The notes under the pieces were generated by a model that was given only the letters and a program-made list of their open reading frames with translations, was not told the origin of the DNA and searched no databases. Both the position numbers and the translations under genes were made by a program. DNA of 64,000 bases from Macrostomum hystrix (taxonomy: Eukaryota > Platyhelminthes > Macrostomidae): the NCBI GenBank assembly GCA_950097015.1, contig CATNEN010000003.1:10025501-10089500 (forward strand), read 5' to 3'. This document shows positions 11,486 to 24,200 of this stretch, piece by piece; position 1 is the stretch's first letter; every line of letters begins with the position of its first letter.

Positions 11486-11652
11486 CCTATTGGTCTGAAT
11501 CCCCATTGTTCTGAATCCCTATTGGTCTGAATCCCTATTGGTCTGAATCCCTATTGGTCTGAATCCCTATTGGTCTGAATCCCTATTGGTCTGAATCCCC
11601 ATTGTTCTGAATCCCTATTGGTCTGAATCCCTATTGGTCTGAATCCCTATTG
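11486..11652. repeat. 16-bp minisatellite
   Basis: About 10-11 copies of TCCCTATTGGTCTGAA, two of them with the variant CCCCATTGTTCTGAA. The two variants are ten units or fewer apart and in the same sequence context, suggesting a block duplication. Confidence 0.95.
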
Positions 11653-12518
11653 GTTCAATAATATTCACAATATAACCGACAAGGTTGCATAATCGAATTG
11701 TGTGAGCAAAAAAATTATGCCTATATTGGTGGTTTTTGCCACCAGATACCCCGACGAGAACCGTTTACTATCTTGACGATGCCGATGTTTTGTCATTCTA
11801 GAAGTTTCACAGCGTTTGGTTGACTTTTTGGGAGATTCAGAAAAATGCGGGTATTATGCAAATACCCCGTGCTCTTTTAAGAGTTAAAATAAGCAACATT
11901 TTCTGTCTATATTTTCTAGCTGATAACTAATAAAAAAACAAGTAGCCAATGTAAAGTATTTTTTGTCATTTGACAAATAAAAACTAAAACTACATTTCTT
12001 GGTACTCTACTAAGAGCAGACACATTAAAAAAACAAAAGAACCAACGCATTTCGTCAAAAAAAATAGAAAAAAACTATTTTGTTGTTTTAGACACTTATT
12101 ATTAAAATAAAGCAGTTAAAAAGAGCATTAGAATGTGGTAAAATGTGGATAGAATGTTGAAAATGTGATTTGGAAATAATTGTTCTGGACGGAATAGTGT
12201 AACAAATTTTGAACGAACGGAATGTCTTATTGGTTAGATTAAACAACAAATTTATTTTTATATTTCATTAGTCTATAATCAAGAATAAGGCAAAATGATG
12301 GTACAGAAAACAAAAGGAAAAAGTCTAAAATAAAATGCCTGCATACAGGTACACAGAGGGCTTACTGTAAGACAGTAACAGAACTCACACTAAGGTCTAC
12401 AAAAGTGCATTTAAAAAGAAAACAAGGCATACATAATTCTGGATTATATTAAAAAACACAATTGTTTAGTTTGTTCTGGAATATTAAACAAACTATCCAA
12501 ACGACAATAATTTTGAGA
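11653..12518. other. AT-rich intergenic spacer
   Basis: AT-rich with poly-A stretches. No supported gene or element ends are visible. Confidence 0.5.
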
Positions 12519-12919
12519 CTACCAAAATCTCACCATCTCATGATGAGACTGTCGAAATCTCACCATCTCATGATGAGACTGTCGAAATCTCACCCTCTCA
12601 TGATGAGACTGTCGAAATCTCACCCTCTCATGATGAGACAGTCGAAATCTCACCCTCTCATGATGAGACTGTCGAAATCTCACCCTCTCATGATGAGACT
12701 GTCAAAATCTCACCCTCTCATGATGAGACAAACTGAATCTCACCCTCTCATGATGAGACTGTCGAAATCTCACCATCTCATGATGAGACAGTCGAAATCT
12801 CACCCTCTCATGATGAGACTGTCAAAATCTCACCCTCTCATGATGAGACAAACTGAATCTCACCCTCTCATGATGAGACAAACTGAATCTCACCCTCTCA
12901 TGATGAGACTGTCAAATTC
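12519..12919. repeat. 30-bp minisatellite with a palindromic core
   Basis: Thirteen or so units of exactly 30 bp. Each contains TCTCATGATGAGA, a 6-bp inverted repeat around one base, joined by variable segments CTGTCGAAA, CAGTCGAAA, CTGTCAAAA or CAAACTGAA. The segment types recur in mixed order. It lies about 100 bp 3' of the NEK1-like gene's stop codon, possibly in its 3' UTR. Confidence 0.95.
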
Positions 12920-13018
12920 TCACACTTTAGAAACAGTAACAGTATGTAAAGCTACTTAAATATAAGACAAACTTATGAAAGAAAGTCAGCAAGAAGTTAG
13001 CGATTACTTCGCATTAGC

Positions 13019-16000
13019 TCACTGCCCAGCCTGATTGTCATACAGGACCAGTTGCATTAGCCTATCATACACTCCAGCATGCCTGGGTCCCAGAACTTCT
13101 TTAACCCGTCTCTCGGTTTCGGCCACGCTGACACTGTCGTCGCATTCCAACTCGCCAGCCAGTTCGTAGGCGGGCAGCAGCTTGGTGAAGCCGATCTCGG
13201 TCTCTAACTGGGCTCGCAGTCGTTCGGCTAGAGCGACTGCATCACCAACTGACGAATCGGCGCATTCAGCCTCCGGCTCCATCGGTAGGCCGTCATCGTC
13301 GTCCCAGTCGGTAGTGGCAACCGAAGGCGACGGCGACGGCGAGCTAGGCGTAGCCGTCGACGAAGCCGAAGCCAAGCAGAGAGCTTCGCCCATCGATTGG
13401 CGAACTTCGTCGATTTCGCTGTCCTCATCATCGTCCTGTTCGTTGTTATCTTCGTCGTCGCCTTCTTCGTTGTCGTCGTCGGATTTGTCGCCGAGTGATC
13501 TACCGCGCTGTCTAAGCTTGATTGTCAAATCTAGCGTGGCTTTGTCGAATATCCCAGCATCTTTATCGTCATCGTTTGGCGCACGCATGGAACACAGGCT
13601 CTCGGGAATGGAACGAGCTCTTGGCAAATGAGCTGCCGTTTTCTGATCGCCGACTATTGCAGTCTGGCGCTGTTCCAGCATTGCTCGAAAATCATTGGCC
13701 ACTTCTAGTAGAGATTCGGGTGTACCCTTTGTCTGCCTGCTGGCTTCGTCCATCACCAGAGTGGTCAAAAGTTCTTCAGCGTCGTCGTCTTCTAGTTCCA
13801 GCTGCTTCAACGTCCGGTAAATAGCTTGGCGAAGCTGCCGCTCCTCTGCCGTCTGATAGTCACCGCCTGGGAAATCAATTATTGATAAGAAGTGGATCTT
13901 GATTAGCATACTCCACAGATGGCTAAATATAATAGCATGGGCTGACTGTTGGATACACATGGACACACCTTGAAAAAGACCTGACAGATAGACATACAGA
14001 TAGAGTAGGGATAGACAGACACAAACAATAGGGATAAACAGATACAGACAATAGGGATAAACATACAGACAGAAATAACAGGGATAGACAGACAGACAGA
14101 ACAGGGACAGACAGACGACAGAACAGGTATAGACAGACAGACAAAACAGGTATAGACAGACAGACAAAACAGGGATAGACAGACAGACAAAACAGGGAGA
14201 GACAGACAGACAAAACAGGGATAGACAGACAGACAAAACAGGGATAGACAGACAGACAAAACAGGGATAGACAGACAGACAAGACAGTGATAGACAGACA
14301 GACAGACAGACAGAACAGGGATAGACAGACAGACAGAACAGGAATAGACAGACAGACAGAACAGGGATAGACAGACAGACAGAACAGGAATAGACAGACA
14401 GACAGAACAGGGATAGACAGACAGACAGAACAGGAATAGACAGACAGACAGAACAGGGATAGACAGACAGACAGAACAGGAATAGACAGACAGACAGAAC
14501 AGGGATAGACAGACAGACAGAACAGGAATAGACAGACAGACAGAACAGGGATAGACAGACAGACAGACAGAACAGGGATAGACAGACACAGAACAGGTAT
14601 TGACAGACAGAAATAACTGAGAGACAGCACCAGCTCAAACTTATTCTCACCTTCGGCTAGTCCAGCGGTGCCCTCTAAAAGCGGAGCGTCGCCTAGGCGA
14701 CGCAAAAACCCGGAGTCCGGCTTCTTGGCTTCCCAAGCTTCGCGACGACCGGCAGCGACGCCGGCAGCGGCGGCGGTATCGCCAACAGCAGTGTTAGAAT
14801 CGTCAATCAACTGAGAGACCGGCTGCAGCGGAAGATCCTGCAAGCGTTGAGCATCGGCTAGGCGAGCATCCCAAGCGGCTCGTTTAGCCGCTATCAGCTC
14901 CTTTTTCAATCGACGCTCGTCCATCGACGACGAATTGGAAGCGGCCGCAGATCCAGCCGACGGATTCTGCAATTTCATCTTCTGAATTGGCAGGCCGCAG
15001 TCGCGAACATCTTGCAGTACTTTGGACAGAGGCGGCGCCTGCGGCAGCTGCGGCTGCGGGGACGGCTGCTTCAGCTGCTGCGGAGCTGAAAGGTAGGAAG
15101 GAGTGACAGATTAAATATAGTATGACAGATAAGGTACGGAGTGACAGACAGGGCATAGAGTGACAGATGAGGCATGGAGTGACAGATTAGGCATGGAGTG
15201 ACAGATGAGGCGTGGAGTGACAGATGGGACATGGAGTGACAGATGAGGCATGGAGTGACAGACAGGGCATGAAGTGGTGCAGATGCGACATGGAGTGACA
15301 GACAGGGCATGGAGTGACAGATGTGACACGGAGTGACAGATGAGGCATGGAGTGACAGATGAGGCATGGAGTGACAGACAGGGCATGGAGTGACAGACAG
15401 GGCATGGAGTGACAGACAGGGCATGGAGTGACAGATGAGGCATAGAGTGATAGGATAAACTCACGTTTGTTCACGGCCACTTCAGCGGCAGCATCAGCCA
15501 CAATGCCAGCCGCAGCCTGGTTGATGGCCTTCTGTCTCAGTCGTTTCCTCTCCCAGAATTCGTCCAGAATGCGCTGGGCTCGATCAGCCGCTTGACGACC
15601 GGCGGCTGCCGCTCTCTGACCGGCTGCCGCGGCCGAGGCCGCTGCTGAAGCGGCTGCAGCTGCTGGATTAGCCGCTGAGGGCTGAGCTGGCGGCTTTAGC
15701 TTCTGCTGCGGCGGCTGCTGCTGCTGCTTCTGAGGTTGCTGTTGCTGAGCAGAAGGGGGCGGTGATCTCGGCGACAAGACGTTGACCCAGCCCTCTTCCC
15801 GATAAGTCAAGCGCCGTTTCTCATCTAATTCTCGATGTTTCTTAGAAAGCCGTTCCAAATCTTTGTTCTGAGCTGCCTTCAGTAGCTGCTGCTTGCGCAA
15901 CTGTTGCTGCTTCAGCAGAGGACTAACAGCCGGTGATTGGCGTTTCTTAACTTCGTAGGCCTTCTTAATAGCGGCCGCTCGTTCGGCTTCGCGTCGCCGT

Positions 16001-18895
16001 GCGTCGGTTAGGCGAGACTGCGTTGACTGGGCCGCTTTGCCAACCGGCGTCTGCCGCTGTCCGGGAGTGCCGGGACGCGGAGAAGGCGAAGGCGAGGGCG
16101 AAGGCGAGGGCGCTGGTCGCTTCAGTTGATTTTTATTCTTATTTAAGTTAATATTATTCAGCGGCGGAACGGCTACGCGTCGAATCTGTGGCGCTGCCGC
16201 CGGAGCAGCTGGGGTCTTTGGTCGAGGCGAGGGCGCAACAGCCGGCGACGGCGACGGCGATGCCACTGGTGCCGCTACTTTTAATTGCAGCGTATTCAGC
16301 TCCTGCATAATGAATCAGAAAGCGTTACATTTCAAGTTGGCACATATTAAATATTTACATTGTAACTCGCTACTTTGTACATCGGTTCAAAGTAAATCGT
16401 TTACCTAGTAATTCGTTACTTTGTAAATCGTTACTTTGTAAATCGCTACATTGTAAATCGTTACTTTGTAAATCGTTACTTTGTAAATCGTTACTATGTA
16501 GATCGTAACTTTGTACATTTTTATTTTGCAAATCGTTTTTTAGCAAATCGGTTCTTTCTCAATCGCTACTTTGTACATCAATAATTTCAATGGCGTTCAT
16601 TTTTTCTTATTTCGCTTATGGTGGCAAAGAAATTCAACTTACATCGGGCGATACACGCTTCAACAGTGCCGGTCGCAGCGACTCCCTTTTTAACAGCGCA
16701 GCCATGCTTGGCCTATCTCTGAAAAGACAAGAAATTACGTATTTTACTACCTAAAGTAGTTTTTATCACGGAATGACATAAGGGATGCACTGAAAAAAAC
16801 TCGAATAGCTTACTTTGGATTCTTTCGCAGCATTGCATTGCAAATAGCTCTTAAATCGGCGCTATATCTGGCTGGAATTGGCGGCACTGTGCCTAGTTTG
16901 ATGTTCAGATACAGTTGCTTCTCGCTATTGGCGTTGAAAGCGTATTTTAGCGTCAACATTTCGTATAGAACGCAGCCTAGAGACCAGATATCGGTCTTAT
17001 TATTATAAGGTTCGGATTTCACAATCTCCGGACTCAGATAGTAAGGCGTGCCGATACCAGTGCGGGCCAGTTGCATTGTGAAGTCTAGAGTTTTGGCAAC
17101 ACCGAAGTCACCGAGTTTCACCACTTGACCGCTGCGCATTAGGAATATGTTCTGCGGCTTGATGTCCCTGCGATACGGCAAGGGGTCGGGCATTGAAGTC
17201 TGCTGCACCATACACTCACTTATCCCTTCACTCACACACTGCACTAATCCCTTCACTCACACTGCACCAATCCCTTCACTCACACTGCACCAATCCCTTC
17301 AGTCACTGCACAAATTCCTTCACTCACCCTGTCCCAATCCCTTCACTCACACTGCACCAATCCCTTCACTCACACTGCACCAATCCCTTCACTCACTGCA
17401 CAAATTCCTTCACTCACACTGCACCAATCCCTTCACTCACACTGCACGAATGCCTTCACTCACACTGCACCAATGCCTTCACTCACACTGCACCAATCCC
17501 TTCACTCACACTGCACCAACCCCTTCACTCACACTGCACCAATCCCTTCACTCACACTGCACCAACCCCTTCACTCACACTGCACCAATCCCTTCACTCA
17601 CACTGCACCAATCCCTTCACTCACCCTGCACCAATCCCTAATCTCACCCTGCACCAATCCCTAATCTCACCCTGCACCAATCCCTTATCTCACCCTGCAC
17701 AAATCCCTAATCTCACCCTGCACCAATCCCTAATCTCACCCTGCACAAATCCCTAATCTCACCCTGCACCAATCCCTAATCTCACCCTGCACCAATCCCT
17801 TATCTCACCCTGCACCAATCCCTTATCTCACCCTGCACCAATCCCTAATCTCACCCTGCACCAATTCCTTATCTCACCCTGCACCAATCCCTAATCTTAC
17901 CCTGCACCAATCCCTTATCTCACCCTGCACCAATTACTAATTTCACCTTGCACCAATCCCTAATCTCACCCTGCACCAATTACTAATTTCACCTTGCACC
18001 AATCCCTAATCTCACCCTGCACCAATCCCTAATTTCACCCTGCACCAATCCCTTATCTCACCCTGCACCAATCCCTAATCTCACCCTGCACCAATCCCTT
18101 ATCTCACCCTGCACCAATCCCTAATCTTACCCTGCACCAATCCCTTATCTCACCCTGCACCAATTACTAATTTCACCTTGCACCAATCCCTAATTTCACC
18201 CTGCACCAATCCCTTATCTCACCCTGCACCAATCCCTAATCTCACCCTGCACCAATCCCTTATCTCACCCTGCACCAATCCCTAATCTTACCCTGCACCA
18301 ATCCCTTATCTCACCCTGCACCAATTACTAATTTCACCTTGCACCAATCCCTAATCTCACCCTGCACCAATCCCTAATCTCACCCTGCACCAATCCCTTA
18401 TCTCACCCTGCACCAATCCCTAATCTCACCCTGCACCAATCCCTAATCTTACCCTGCACCAATCCCTAATCTTACCCCGCATGTCACAAAGGCAGCTCGA
18501 ACTCACCTATGAATAACCCTCTTATCGTGGACATACTTAAGCGCCAGGCACAGCTGAGCAAACCAATCTGTCACCAGCTCCTCGGCGAATGCAGTCTTCT
18601 GGCTGGCAATCCTGGCGCTGAGATCGCCGCTGTCGCAGAATTCCATAACTATGCAAAGAGAGCCGGAGTCTATAAAGGAGTCCAAATAGCGCACAATGCC
18701 CGGGTGATCGAAGGCGCGCAATAGTTGCACCTCCTGACGAGCCCACTCTTGTTCTCGCCTAGATTTCATCTTAGATAGCAGCACCTCTTTAACTACGCAA
18801 TGACTACCGTCAGTTCGTCTGCGCATCAGCATAGCCTTGCCGTAGGCGCCTTCGCCGATTCGGCGAATCAATTCGTATGAAGATGGCGAGGACAT
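13019..18895 (-). CDS. NEK1: NEK1-like serine/threonine kinase, 6 exons, 979 aa
   Basis: Minus-strand exons: 18895-18507, 17167-16814, 16718-16643, 16302-15465, 15085-14651 and 13866-13019. Every junction has GT/AG ends and the phases agree, giving 980 codons. The N-terminal kinase has [13 protein letters not shown] (Lys36), [11 protein letters not shown] (Asp131), GDFGVAK (Asp150), and [19 protein letters not shown] followed by [19 protein letters not shown], the NEK1/3/5 signature. After the kinase come basic Ala/Gln-rich and coiled-coil regions, [10 protein letters not shown], then acidic Asp/Glu tracts. A C-terminal block, [20 protein letters not shown], resembles the NEK1 tail. NEK1 acts in cilia and the DNA-damage response. 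NEK5 is the alternative, but the long tail favours NEK1. Introns 1, 3, 4 and 5 carry four unrelated minisatellites. Confidence 0.9.
13985..14625. repeat. ACAG-rich minisatellite in NEK1-like intron 5
   Basis: Tandem units of about 23-27 bp made of repeated ACAGACAG steps followed by AACAGGGATAG or AACAGGAATAG. The GGGATAG and GGAATAG forms alternate through 14320-14560, a two-unit higher-order pattern. The array fills most of the intron 13867-14650. Repeated TG/CT codons on the minus strand give the spurious Val-Cys-Leu-Ser frames. Confidence 0.95.
15115..15456. repeat. 19-bp minisatellite in NEK1-like intron 4
   Basis: About 18 units of GTGACAGATGAGGCATGGA and variants (GTGACAGACAGGGCATGGA), filling nearly the whole intron 15086-15464. 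Confidence 0.95.
16375..16575. repeat. 15-bp minisatellite in NEK1-like intron 3
   Basis: About 12 loose copies of TAAATCGTTACTTTG, degenerating toward both ends, inside the intron 16303-16642. This is the most diverged array in the gene. Confidence 0.9.
17215..18480. repeat. 23-bp minisatellite filling NEK1-like intron 1
   Basis: About 55 units of 22-23 bp sharing CTGCACCAATCC. The left third has CACTCACACTGCACC units. The right two thirds have CTCACCCTGCACC units ending TAATCT or TTATCT, with recurring ATTACTAATTTCACC variants spaced as longer blocks (near 17930, 17980, 18165 and 18325). It occupies almost all of intron 17168-18506. Confidence 0.95.
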
Positions 18896-19652
18896 TGTCC
18901 TGCCCTTTCGTTATTATTATTGTGTACCGATTATTTGTGTTTTGGTGTTTAAAGCGGTGACTTGGATGTCTAGTATACGCTGAAATTAAATTTAAATTCA
19001 TTCCTATCAGACAGTTCCGGGGATCTGAAGTTACAATCTCAAGTGGTCTATAGGCATAGCATTAACAAACCGCTTTAAGTTAGGGACTTAGCAAGTCCAA
19101 ATTACTGGTTACAATTTACGTTAAGGTAAGCGTACAAAATTTAAAGCAAAACAGATTTACGATTGAAGCCTTAGCAACCATAGAAACTGAATTGAACTGA
19201 AGCAATAATAGGGAAGGCGAGGGGTGAGACAGTCGGGAATGAAATCCTCTCTTTTGCAATATTGATACATTTTTAGCGCACCATTTGTTCTTACTCTCGT
19301 CCCTTCCACTTCTATAACTCTAGTGTTCGTCAAACCGTCAGCAATCATTCTGTCTCTAACTGACAATGCCAAGCTATTTTATCAGTCAGGCATCTAGTAA
19401 GCTCAGCATCTATCTACTAGTCATGCAAATATCCCATATACGCTCGTAGCCACTCAAATTCAAACGCCTTTACTGACGATTTCTACTCATTGTCTTCTAC
19501 TTCTTTACCCCTAGGGCGCATTTTGCGAGGCAGTGTTTCAGGTATTTGCTGCGAAGCAAGTTATAAAGCTACAAGGCTCTGTATCTCAGTGTAGTCAGGC
19601 GCAGATAAATCGAGAATTCCTAATCGAGGCAGCAGCGGAAAAAAACGCTTCG

Positions 19653-20009
19653 ATGTCCAATGTCACTGGTCCGAAATCCTGGGAGACAAGAGTCACACAA
19701 CGCGCCAGCAATGGAGCCGGCAATTTCAATGGTTGGAGCAGGCGAGAATTAACCATGGCTAGCAGAGTGCGCGAAGTGATTCAACACTCGCTGCAGCATC
19801 AGCTAGACCAGATTGATCGGCGCAGACAAGAAGCTAGACGTCGTCTAGATTGGCAAATCCTTGACCTAAGATTAGAATTCAGACAATTACGCTCAGTGAC
19901 ACCGACTGCGGACGAGTGGCTAGCGATGACAAGCGCCAAACGAGAGCGGACTGCTCAGCTGTTGACAGCTTCACGTTCCAAGACTGGCATTTCAGTTGGC
20001 AAGTTTTAA
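19653..20009 (+). CDS. Small charged coiled-coil protein, unrecognised
   Basis: A frame open from 19533 to TAA at 20009. The ATG at 19653 gives 118 residues, and an upstream in-frame start region would give up to 158. The C-terminal 85 residues are Arg/Gln/Glu-rich with heptad-like spacing (QHQLDQIDRRRQEARRRL, LDLRLEFRQLRSV) and no Cys. Codon use is balanced, and there is no tandem repeat or transposon similarity to explain the open frame, which supports a real gene. It is divergent from the NEK1-like gene, with about 760 bp between their starts. I do not recognise the family, and it could be the last exon of a larger gene. Confidence 0.4.
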   Translation: MSNVTGPKSWETRVTQRASNGAGNFNGWSRRELTMASRVREVIQHSLQHQLDQIDRRRQEARRRLDWQILDLRLEFRQLRSVTPTADEWLAMTSAKRERTAQLLTASRSKTGISVGKF

Positions 20010-20068
20010 CAACATGCTGATTAAAATTGTACTCGACTCGAGATACTGTTAATTATATTACTCTACAA

Positions 20069-20346
20069 CAGGGGTCGGCAAACTTATAAGATAACACGCC
20101 GCAGAGAGAACCTAAAATAAATATGAGATAGGGGATTTTTAGGCACAAAAGAGATGACAGAGGGAGATGAGACATGGGAGAGATACACGGGAGAGATGAG
20201 ACATGGGAGAGATACACGGGAGAGATGAGACATGGGAGAGATTAAACAGGATGCTGTAGGTGTTGGAGATAGCAATGGGCCGGATTTAGGAGTTTTGAGG
20301 GCTGCACCTCACCACCTCACACGCGGGCCATATTTTGCCCCCATTG
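20069..20346 (-). mobile_element. Non-autonomous hAT element, degenerate, with short tandem repeat
   Basis: The left end is CAGGGGTCGGCAAAC and the right end is a decayed ATTTTGCCCCCATTG. The flanks are CTCTACAA and CTCGACAA, an 8-bp target duplication with one mismatch. Internally it carries GGGCCGGATTTAGGAG and about four copies of a GAGATGAGACATGGGAGA repeat. These match, in opposite orientation, the element at 43247-44109, so both belong to one family. Confidence 0.75.
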
Positions 20347-21204
20347 CTCGACAAAAATATGTTTTCTCTGCTACTTAAATTTTATTATTCGAAAAGCAAT
20401 GTTTAATTAGATATTTTGTGCTGCATCGAGAAATTAACAATGTTACAGTATGACTTTTATTTTCTAAATATGTTCAGACTTTTTTAAGCTGTAAAGTCTA
20501 CTCATCATTAGTAGTAATTAAGAAATTTGTGCTTTCTTTTTTTGCGCGATAAAAACTATTTGAGGATTGACACCTAGATCCTTCATTGAGCAGTTAATGC
20601 TGGCAACTATTTTAAAGAATCAGATTCTAACTCCAGACATGAAAGAGGTTTCAGGCAATGTGCTTAATGCCTAAGTATGGACACTATAAATGAAAAGGCA
20701 AGACAGGATAACAATGGCAAAATGTGATTAAACTACTGTGTTTAGTTAGTTTCTTTTCAAGTTCCTATGTAGTTTCTTACCATGCTTAAAACAATGTCTT
20801 ATTTTACTATTCGTTGTATGGGTGATTTTTGTTCCTTTTAAATCTTCAGTTTTTCCCATCACAAATACTATTTGTATATGAAATGCTATATATAATATGT
20901 CGACTAAAACAAACCACAAAAATATGTAGTATAAATAGGGAGCATTTTCTCAGTCCAAATAAACATGTGAGCCATCCTGGGCAAACTCGTAGAAATGGGT
21001 TTTAAGTTGTTTGTTCTTTTCTACTTGAATTTAATGCTATGACCTTTCAGTCCAGGGTGTGACCAGTGGACATGGTGAGAGATCAGAGGCTGAATTAAAT
21101 GCTACATGACGAAGGTGAACCCTAAGTAATAGTGCCATGAAAAAAATTATTTTAAATAGCCCTTTCTAGGGCTTTTAAAGTAGCTTTAGAGCTTTAGAGC
21201 TCTG
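20347..21204. other. AT-rich spacer before the 27-bp array
   Basis: No gene recognised. The last 25 bases (TAGAGCTTTAGAGC) look like a decayed seed of the neighbouring array. Confidence 0.5.
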
Positions 21205-24200
21205 GAATGAACTATGGAATTTATAGCTCTGGAATGAACTATGGAATTTATAGCTCTGGAATGAACTATGGAATTTATAGCTCTGGAATGAACTATGGAA
21301 TCTATAGCTATGGAATGAACTATGGAATCTATAGCTCTGGAATGAACTATGGAATCTATAGCTATGGAATGAACTATGGAATCTATAGCTATGGAATGAA
21401 CTATGGAATCTATAGCTATGGAATGAACTATGGAATCTATAGCTCTGGAATGAACTATGGAATCTATAGCTATGGAATGAACTATGGAATCTATAGCTCT
21501 GGAATGAACTATGGAATCTATAGCTATGGAATGAACTATGGAATCTATAGCTCTGGAATGAACTATGGAATCTATAGCTATGGAATGAACTATGGAATCT
21601 ATAGCTATGGAATGAACTATGGAATCTATAGCTATGGAATGAACTATGGAATCTATAGCTATGGAATGAACTATGGAATCTATAGCTATGGAATGAACTA
21701 TGGAATCTATAGCTCTGGAATGAACTATGGAATCTATAGCTCTGGAATGAACTATGGAATCTATAGCTCTGGAATGAACTATGGAATCTATAGCTATGGA
21801 ATGAACTATGGAATCTATAGCTCTGGAATGAACTATGGAATCTATAGCTCTGGAATGAACTATGGAATCTATAGCTATGGAATGAACTATGGAATCTATA
21901 GCTCTGGAATGAACTATGGAATCTATAGCTATGGAATGAACTATGGAATCTATAGCTCTGGAATGAACTATGGAATCTATAGCTATGGAATGAACTATGG
22001 AATCTATAGCTATGGAATGAACTATGGAATCTATAGCTATGGAATGAACTATGGAATCTATAGCTATGGAATGAACTATGGAATCTATAGCTCTGGAATG
22101 AACTATGGAATCTATAGCTCTGGAATGAACTATGGAATCTATAGCTCTGGAATGAACTATGGAATCTATAGCTATGGAATGAACTATGGAATCTATAGCT
22201 ATGGAATGAACTATGGAATCTATAGCTATGGAATGAACTATGGAATCTATAGCTATGGAATGAACTATGGAATCTATAGCTCTGGAATGAACTATGGAAT
22301 CTATAGCTATGGAATGAACTATGGAATCTATAGCTATGGAATGAACTATGGAATCTATAGACTATGGAATGAACTATGGAATCTATAGCTACGGAATGAA
22401 CTATGGAATCTATAGCTATGGAATGAACTATGGAATCTATAGCTATGGAATGAACTATGGAATCTATAGCTCTGGAATGAACTATGGAATCTATAGCTAT
22501 GGAATGAACTATGGAATCTATAGCTCTGGAATGAACTATGGAATCTATAGCTCTGGAATGAACTATGGAATCTATAGCTATGGAATGAACTATGGAATCT
22601 ATAGCTATGGAATGAACTATGGAATCTATAGCTATGGAATGAACTATGGAATCTATAGCTCTGGAATGAACTATGGAATCTATAGCTATGGAATGAACTA
22701 TGGAATCTATAGCTATGGAATGAACTATGGAATCTATAGACTATGGAATGAACTATGGAATCTATAGCTACGGAATGAACTATGGAATCTATAGCTATGG
22801 AATGAACTATGGAATCTATAGCTATGGAATGAACTATGGAATCTATAGCTATGGAATGAACTATGGAATCTATAGCTATGGAATGAACTATGGAATCTAT
22901 AGCTCTGGAATGAACTATGGAATCTATAGCTATGGAATGAACTATGGAATCTATAGCTATGGAATGAACTATGGAATCTATAGCTATGGAATGAACTATG
23001 GAATCTATAGCTATGGAATGAACTATGGAATCTATAGCTATGGAATGAACTATGGAATCTATAGCTATGGAATGAACTATGGAATCTATAGCTATGGAAT
23101 GAACTATGGAATCTATAGCTCTGGAATGAACTATGGAATCTATAGCTCTGGAATGAACTATGGAATTTATAGCTATGGAATGAACTATGGAATCTATAGC
23201 TCTGGAATGAACTATGGAATCTATAGCTATGGAATGAACTATGGAATCTATAGCTATGGAATGAACTATGGAATCTATAGCTATGGAATGAACTATGGAA
23301 TCTATAGCTATGGAATGAACTATGGAATCTATAGCTATGGAATGAACTATGGAATCTATAGCTATGGAATGAACTATGGAATCTATAGCTATGGAATGAA
23401 CTATGGAATCTATAGCTCTGGAATGAACTATGGAATCTATAGCTCTGGAATGAACTATGGAATCTATAGCTCTGGAATGAACTATGGAATCTATAGCTCT
23501 GGAATGAACTATGGAATCTATAGCTATGGAATGAACTATGGAATCTATAGCTCTGGAATGAACTATGGAATCTATAGCTCTGGAATGAACTATGGAATCT
23601 ATAGCTATGGAATGAACTATGGAATCTATAGCTCTGGAATGAACTATGGAATCTATAGCTATGGAATGAACTATGGAATCTATAGCTATGGAATGAACTA
23701 TGGAATCTATAGCTATGGAATGAACTATGGAATCTATAGCTATGGAATGAACTATGGAATCTATAGCTCTGGAATGAACTATGGAATCTATAGCTCTGGA
23801 ATGAACTATGGAATCTATAGCTATGGAATGAACTATGGAATCTATAGCTCTGGAATGAACTATGGAATCTATAGCTATGGAATGAACTATGGAATCTATA
23901 GCTATGGAATGAACTATGGAATCTATAGCTATGGAATGAACTATGGAATCTATAGCTATCGAATGAACTATGGAATCTATAGCTCTGGAATGAACTATGG
24001 AATCTATAGCTATGGAATGAACTATGGAATCTATAGCTCTGGAATGAACTATGGAATCTATAGCTATGGAATGAACTATGGAATCTATAGCTATGGAATG
24101 AACTATGGAATCTATAGCTATGGAATGAACTATGGAATCTATAGCTATGGAATGAACTATGGAATCTATAGCTATGGAATGAACTATGGAATCTATAGCT

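Noticed and set aside
13903-14978. Long Cys/Leu/Ser/Val frames that look like secreted repeat proteins
   Set aside because: They are translations of the ACAGACAG array inside NEK1-like intron 5, running into true exon sequence at both ends.
15071-15464. Repeat frames rich in Cys, His, Leu and Ser
   Set aside because: Translation of the 19-bp array in NEK1-like intron 4; only the exon 4 part is coding.
17147-17756. Plus-strand [13 protein letters not shown]-type repeat frames
   Set aside because: The strand is opposite to the kinase gene and the frames simply cross the intron-1 minisatellite.
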